Notes under the pieces: generated by a model
Databases searched by the model: none
Seen by the model: only the letters and a program-made list of their open reading frames with translations
What the model was told of the DNA's origin: nothing
Assembly: GCF_020510685.1 (NCBI RefSeq)
Contig: NZ_CP075185.1
Span: 4,555,275 to 4,619,274 of the forward strand
Direction: 5' to 3'
Length of the DNA: 64,000 nt
Source of the DNA: Dechloromonas denitrificans
GTDB taxonomy: Bacteria > Pseudomonadota > Gammaproteobacteria > Burkholderiales > Rhodocyclaceae
In this document: positions 63,251 to 64,000 of the stretch, piece after piece
Position numbering within the stretch: the first letter of the stretch is position 1
How the letters are laid out: each line of letters starts with the position of its first letter
Made by a program: the position numbers and the translations under genes

Positions 63251-63615
63251 TCATGCCGCTTTGGCCGGGGCCGCAGCAACTTTTCCAGCAGGGCGACAAA
63301 ATCGCCGGCAAGTACTCCGCCGTCAAGCGGAACCGGTTTTGCTGCCAGTCGAACGACCAGATCATAAGCTGGAAGTCCGGCGCGCCGACAGCGAAACTGC
63401 TCGCGGACGATGCGTTTGACCCGGTTGCGGTCGACAGCCCTTTTCAGCAACTTCTTGCCGACTACCACGCCGAGACGAGCCTCGGTCTGTCCCTCGGATC
63501 TGGGCTGGTAGTGCAGCATCAGCAATTGGCCGCGAATCGCCTTCCTGAAACCAAAAACGGATGAGAACTCATCCGTTTTTGTCAGGCGATAGCGTCTGGC
63601 GAAGGCTTGATTCAC
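63247..63615 (-). CDS. rnpA: Ribonuclease P protein component
   Basis: RnpA helps RNase P RNA process the 5' ends of tRNA. The 122-residue protein has [13 protein letters not shown] and the RNR-type motif [15 protein letters not shown]. It starts at GTG 63615. It lies between rpmH and yidD, the conserved order. Confidence 0.95.
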   Translation of the reverse strand: MNQAFARRYRLTKTDEFSSVFGFRKAIRGQLLMLHYQPRSEGQTEARLGVVVGKKLLKRAVDRNRVKRIVREQFRCRRAGLPAYDLVVRLAAKPVPLDGGVLAGDFVALLEKLLRPRPKRHE

Positions 63616-63632
63616 CCCGCCGAACGTCCGGC

Positions 63633-63767
63633 TTATACGGCCAGACGTGTGCGACCTTTAGCGCGGCGAGCAGCAATAACTGCACGGCCACCCTTGGTGC
63701 GCATACGGACCAGGAAGCCATGGGTGCGCTTGCGGCGCACGACCGACGGTTGATACGTGCGTTTCAT
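63633..63767 (-). CDS. rpmH: Ribosomal protein bL34
   Basis: The 44-residue basic protein starts [18 protein letters not shown] and ends KGRTRLAV, the hallmark sequence of L34. It is short enough to be missed by simple ORF calling. It is first in the rpmH-rnpA-yidD-yidC-mnmE operon; dnaA usually lies on the other side of the gap to the right. Confidence 0.98.
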   Translation of the reverse strand: MKRTYQPSVVRRKRTHGFLVRMRTKGGRAVIAARRAKGRTRLAV

Positions 63768-64000
63768 GTTGTAATCCCTTGATGTGCTAAGAAAAACACG
63801 TGATTACACCCTGATTGAGGGTCTGCTGTCAAGATCAATTATTTCGCACAGCTGTGGATAACTTTGTGGATGAAGGGTAGAATTCCGCCTTTCCCGGTGG
63901 CTCGAATGCCGCCGAAATTTTGTTATAAATCGCAATTAAATCAAATAATTAGAACCGCCAGTACGATCTATTGACTGAGCGGGGAGGAGTGCCTTCACCA
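63768..64000. other. Putative oriC region (left part), window edge
   Basis: This 233-base stretch has no gene. DnaA boxes TGTGGATAA (63853-63861, perfect on the minus strand) and TGTGGATGA (63865-63873, one mismatch) lie close together. An AT-rich segment (about 63917-63953) follows. The rpmH side of dnaA is the usual place of oriC in this group. dnaA itself would start to the right of the window and is not seen. Confidence 0.7.
63803..63832 (-). promoter_or_regulatory. Promoter of the rpmH operon
   Basis: On the minus strand TTGACA (63827-63832) and TGTAAT (63803-63808) are 18 bases apart, a near-consensus sigma-70 promoter placed 36 bases before the rpmH start. Confidence 0.75.

Overview
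The window looks like a Rhodocyclales betaproteobacterium (Dechloromonas/Azonexus-like). GC content is high. The order rpoN-hpf-ptsN-hprK, recA-recX, and yidC-yidD-rnpA-rpmH at the right end are typical of this group, as are housekeeping genes such as slt, cca, ttcA and dsbD. The right edge stops in an AT-rich stretch with DnaA boxes just upstream of rpmH, so the chromosome origin and probably dnaA lie at or just beyond position 64000. I see no tRNA, rRNA, CRISPR array or insertion sequence. The assignment to a genus is inference.

Positions 1-34000 are mostly core genome. In order: two exported hypothetical proteins (147-1856); a sulfur/cysteine run of sulfate-binding protein, degenerate EAL protein, cysK and a PatB/MalY-type C-S lyase (2184-6060); folate and murein enzymes; a DUF1631 protein; an NDUFA9-like protein; cca; assorted hydrolases and methyltransferases; a FIST sensor protein; ttcA; and a cyclase-FHA fusion. 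Next is a minus-strand block with recA-recX-lptB-rpoN-hpf-ptsN-hprK (sigma-54 and PTS-Ntr control). A LexA-type operator lies between recA and a small exported protein. RluA, a sodium:solute symporter, a VanZ protein, a thioredoxin-like ferredoxin, a NodI/NodJ-type ABC exporter, cutA and dsbD follow.

Positions 34109-58855 hold the most distinctive content: an aryl-polyene (xanthomonadin-like) pigment locus built from two convergent operons. The plus-strand operon (34109-48576) encodes two acyl carrier proteins, two complete ketosynthases, a short chain-length-factor-like protein, two hotdog dehydratases, a ketoreductase and an aryl-acid-activating ligase. It also encodes a LpxL-type acyltransferase, a LolA-like protein, an MMPL exporter, a COG4648 membrane protein, a methyltransferase, and less expected members: an alpha/beta hydrolase, a NodB-type deacetylase and a DUF1615 lipoprotein. 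The minus-strand operon (58855 down to 50983) encodes a B12-type radical SAM enzyme, a lipoprotein, a flavin-dependent halogenase-like protein and a chorismatase. It continues with a MipA/OmpV barrel, a phosphate-type acyltransferase, a family 2 glycosyltransferase and a UbiE-like methyltransferase. Together the genes suggest that chorismate is cleaved to hydroxybenzoate and activated by the ligase. The type II polyketide enzymes would then extend it, tailoring (possibly halogenation and methylation) would follow, and the product would be lipid-linked and moved to the outer membrane. The product is inferred, not shown.

Positions 58927-64000 carry a TSUP permease, a 302-base gap with several DnaA boxes, and the mnmE-yidC-yidD-rnpA-rpmH operon on the minus strand. 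The rpmH-side origin region follows. ParB-type parS palindromes occur at 29264, 41971 and 55110, with weaker ones at 16070 and 7268. This fits an origin-proximal segment.
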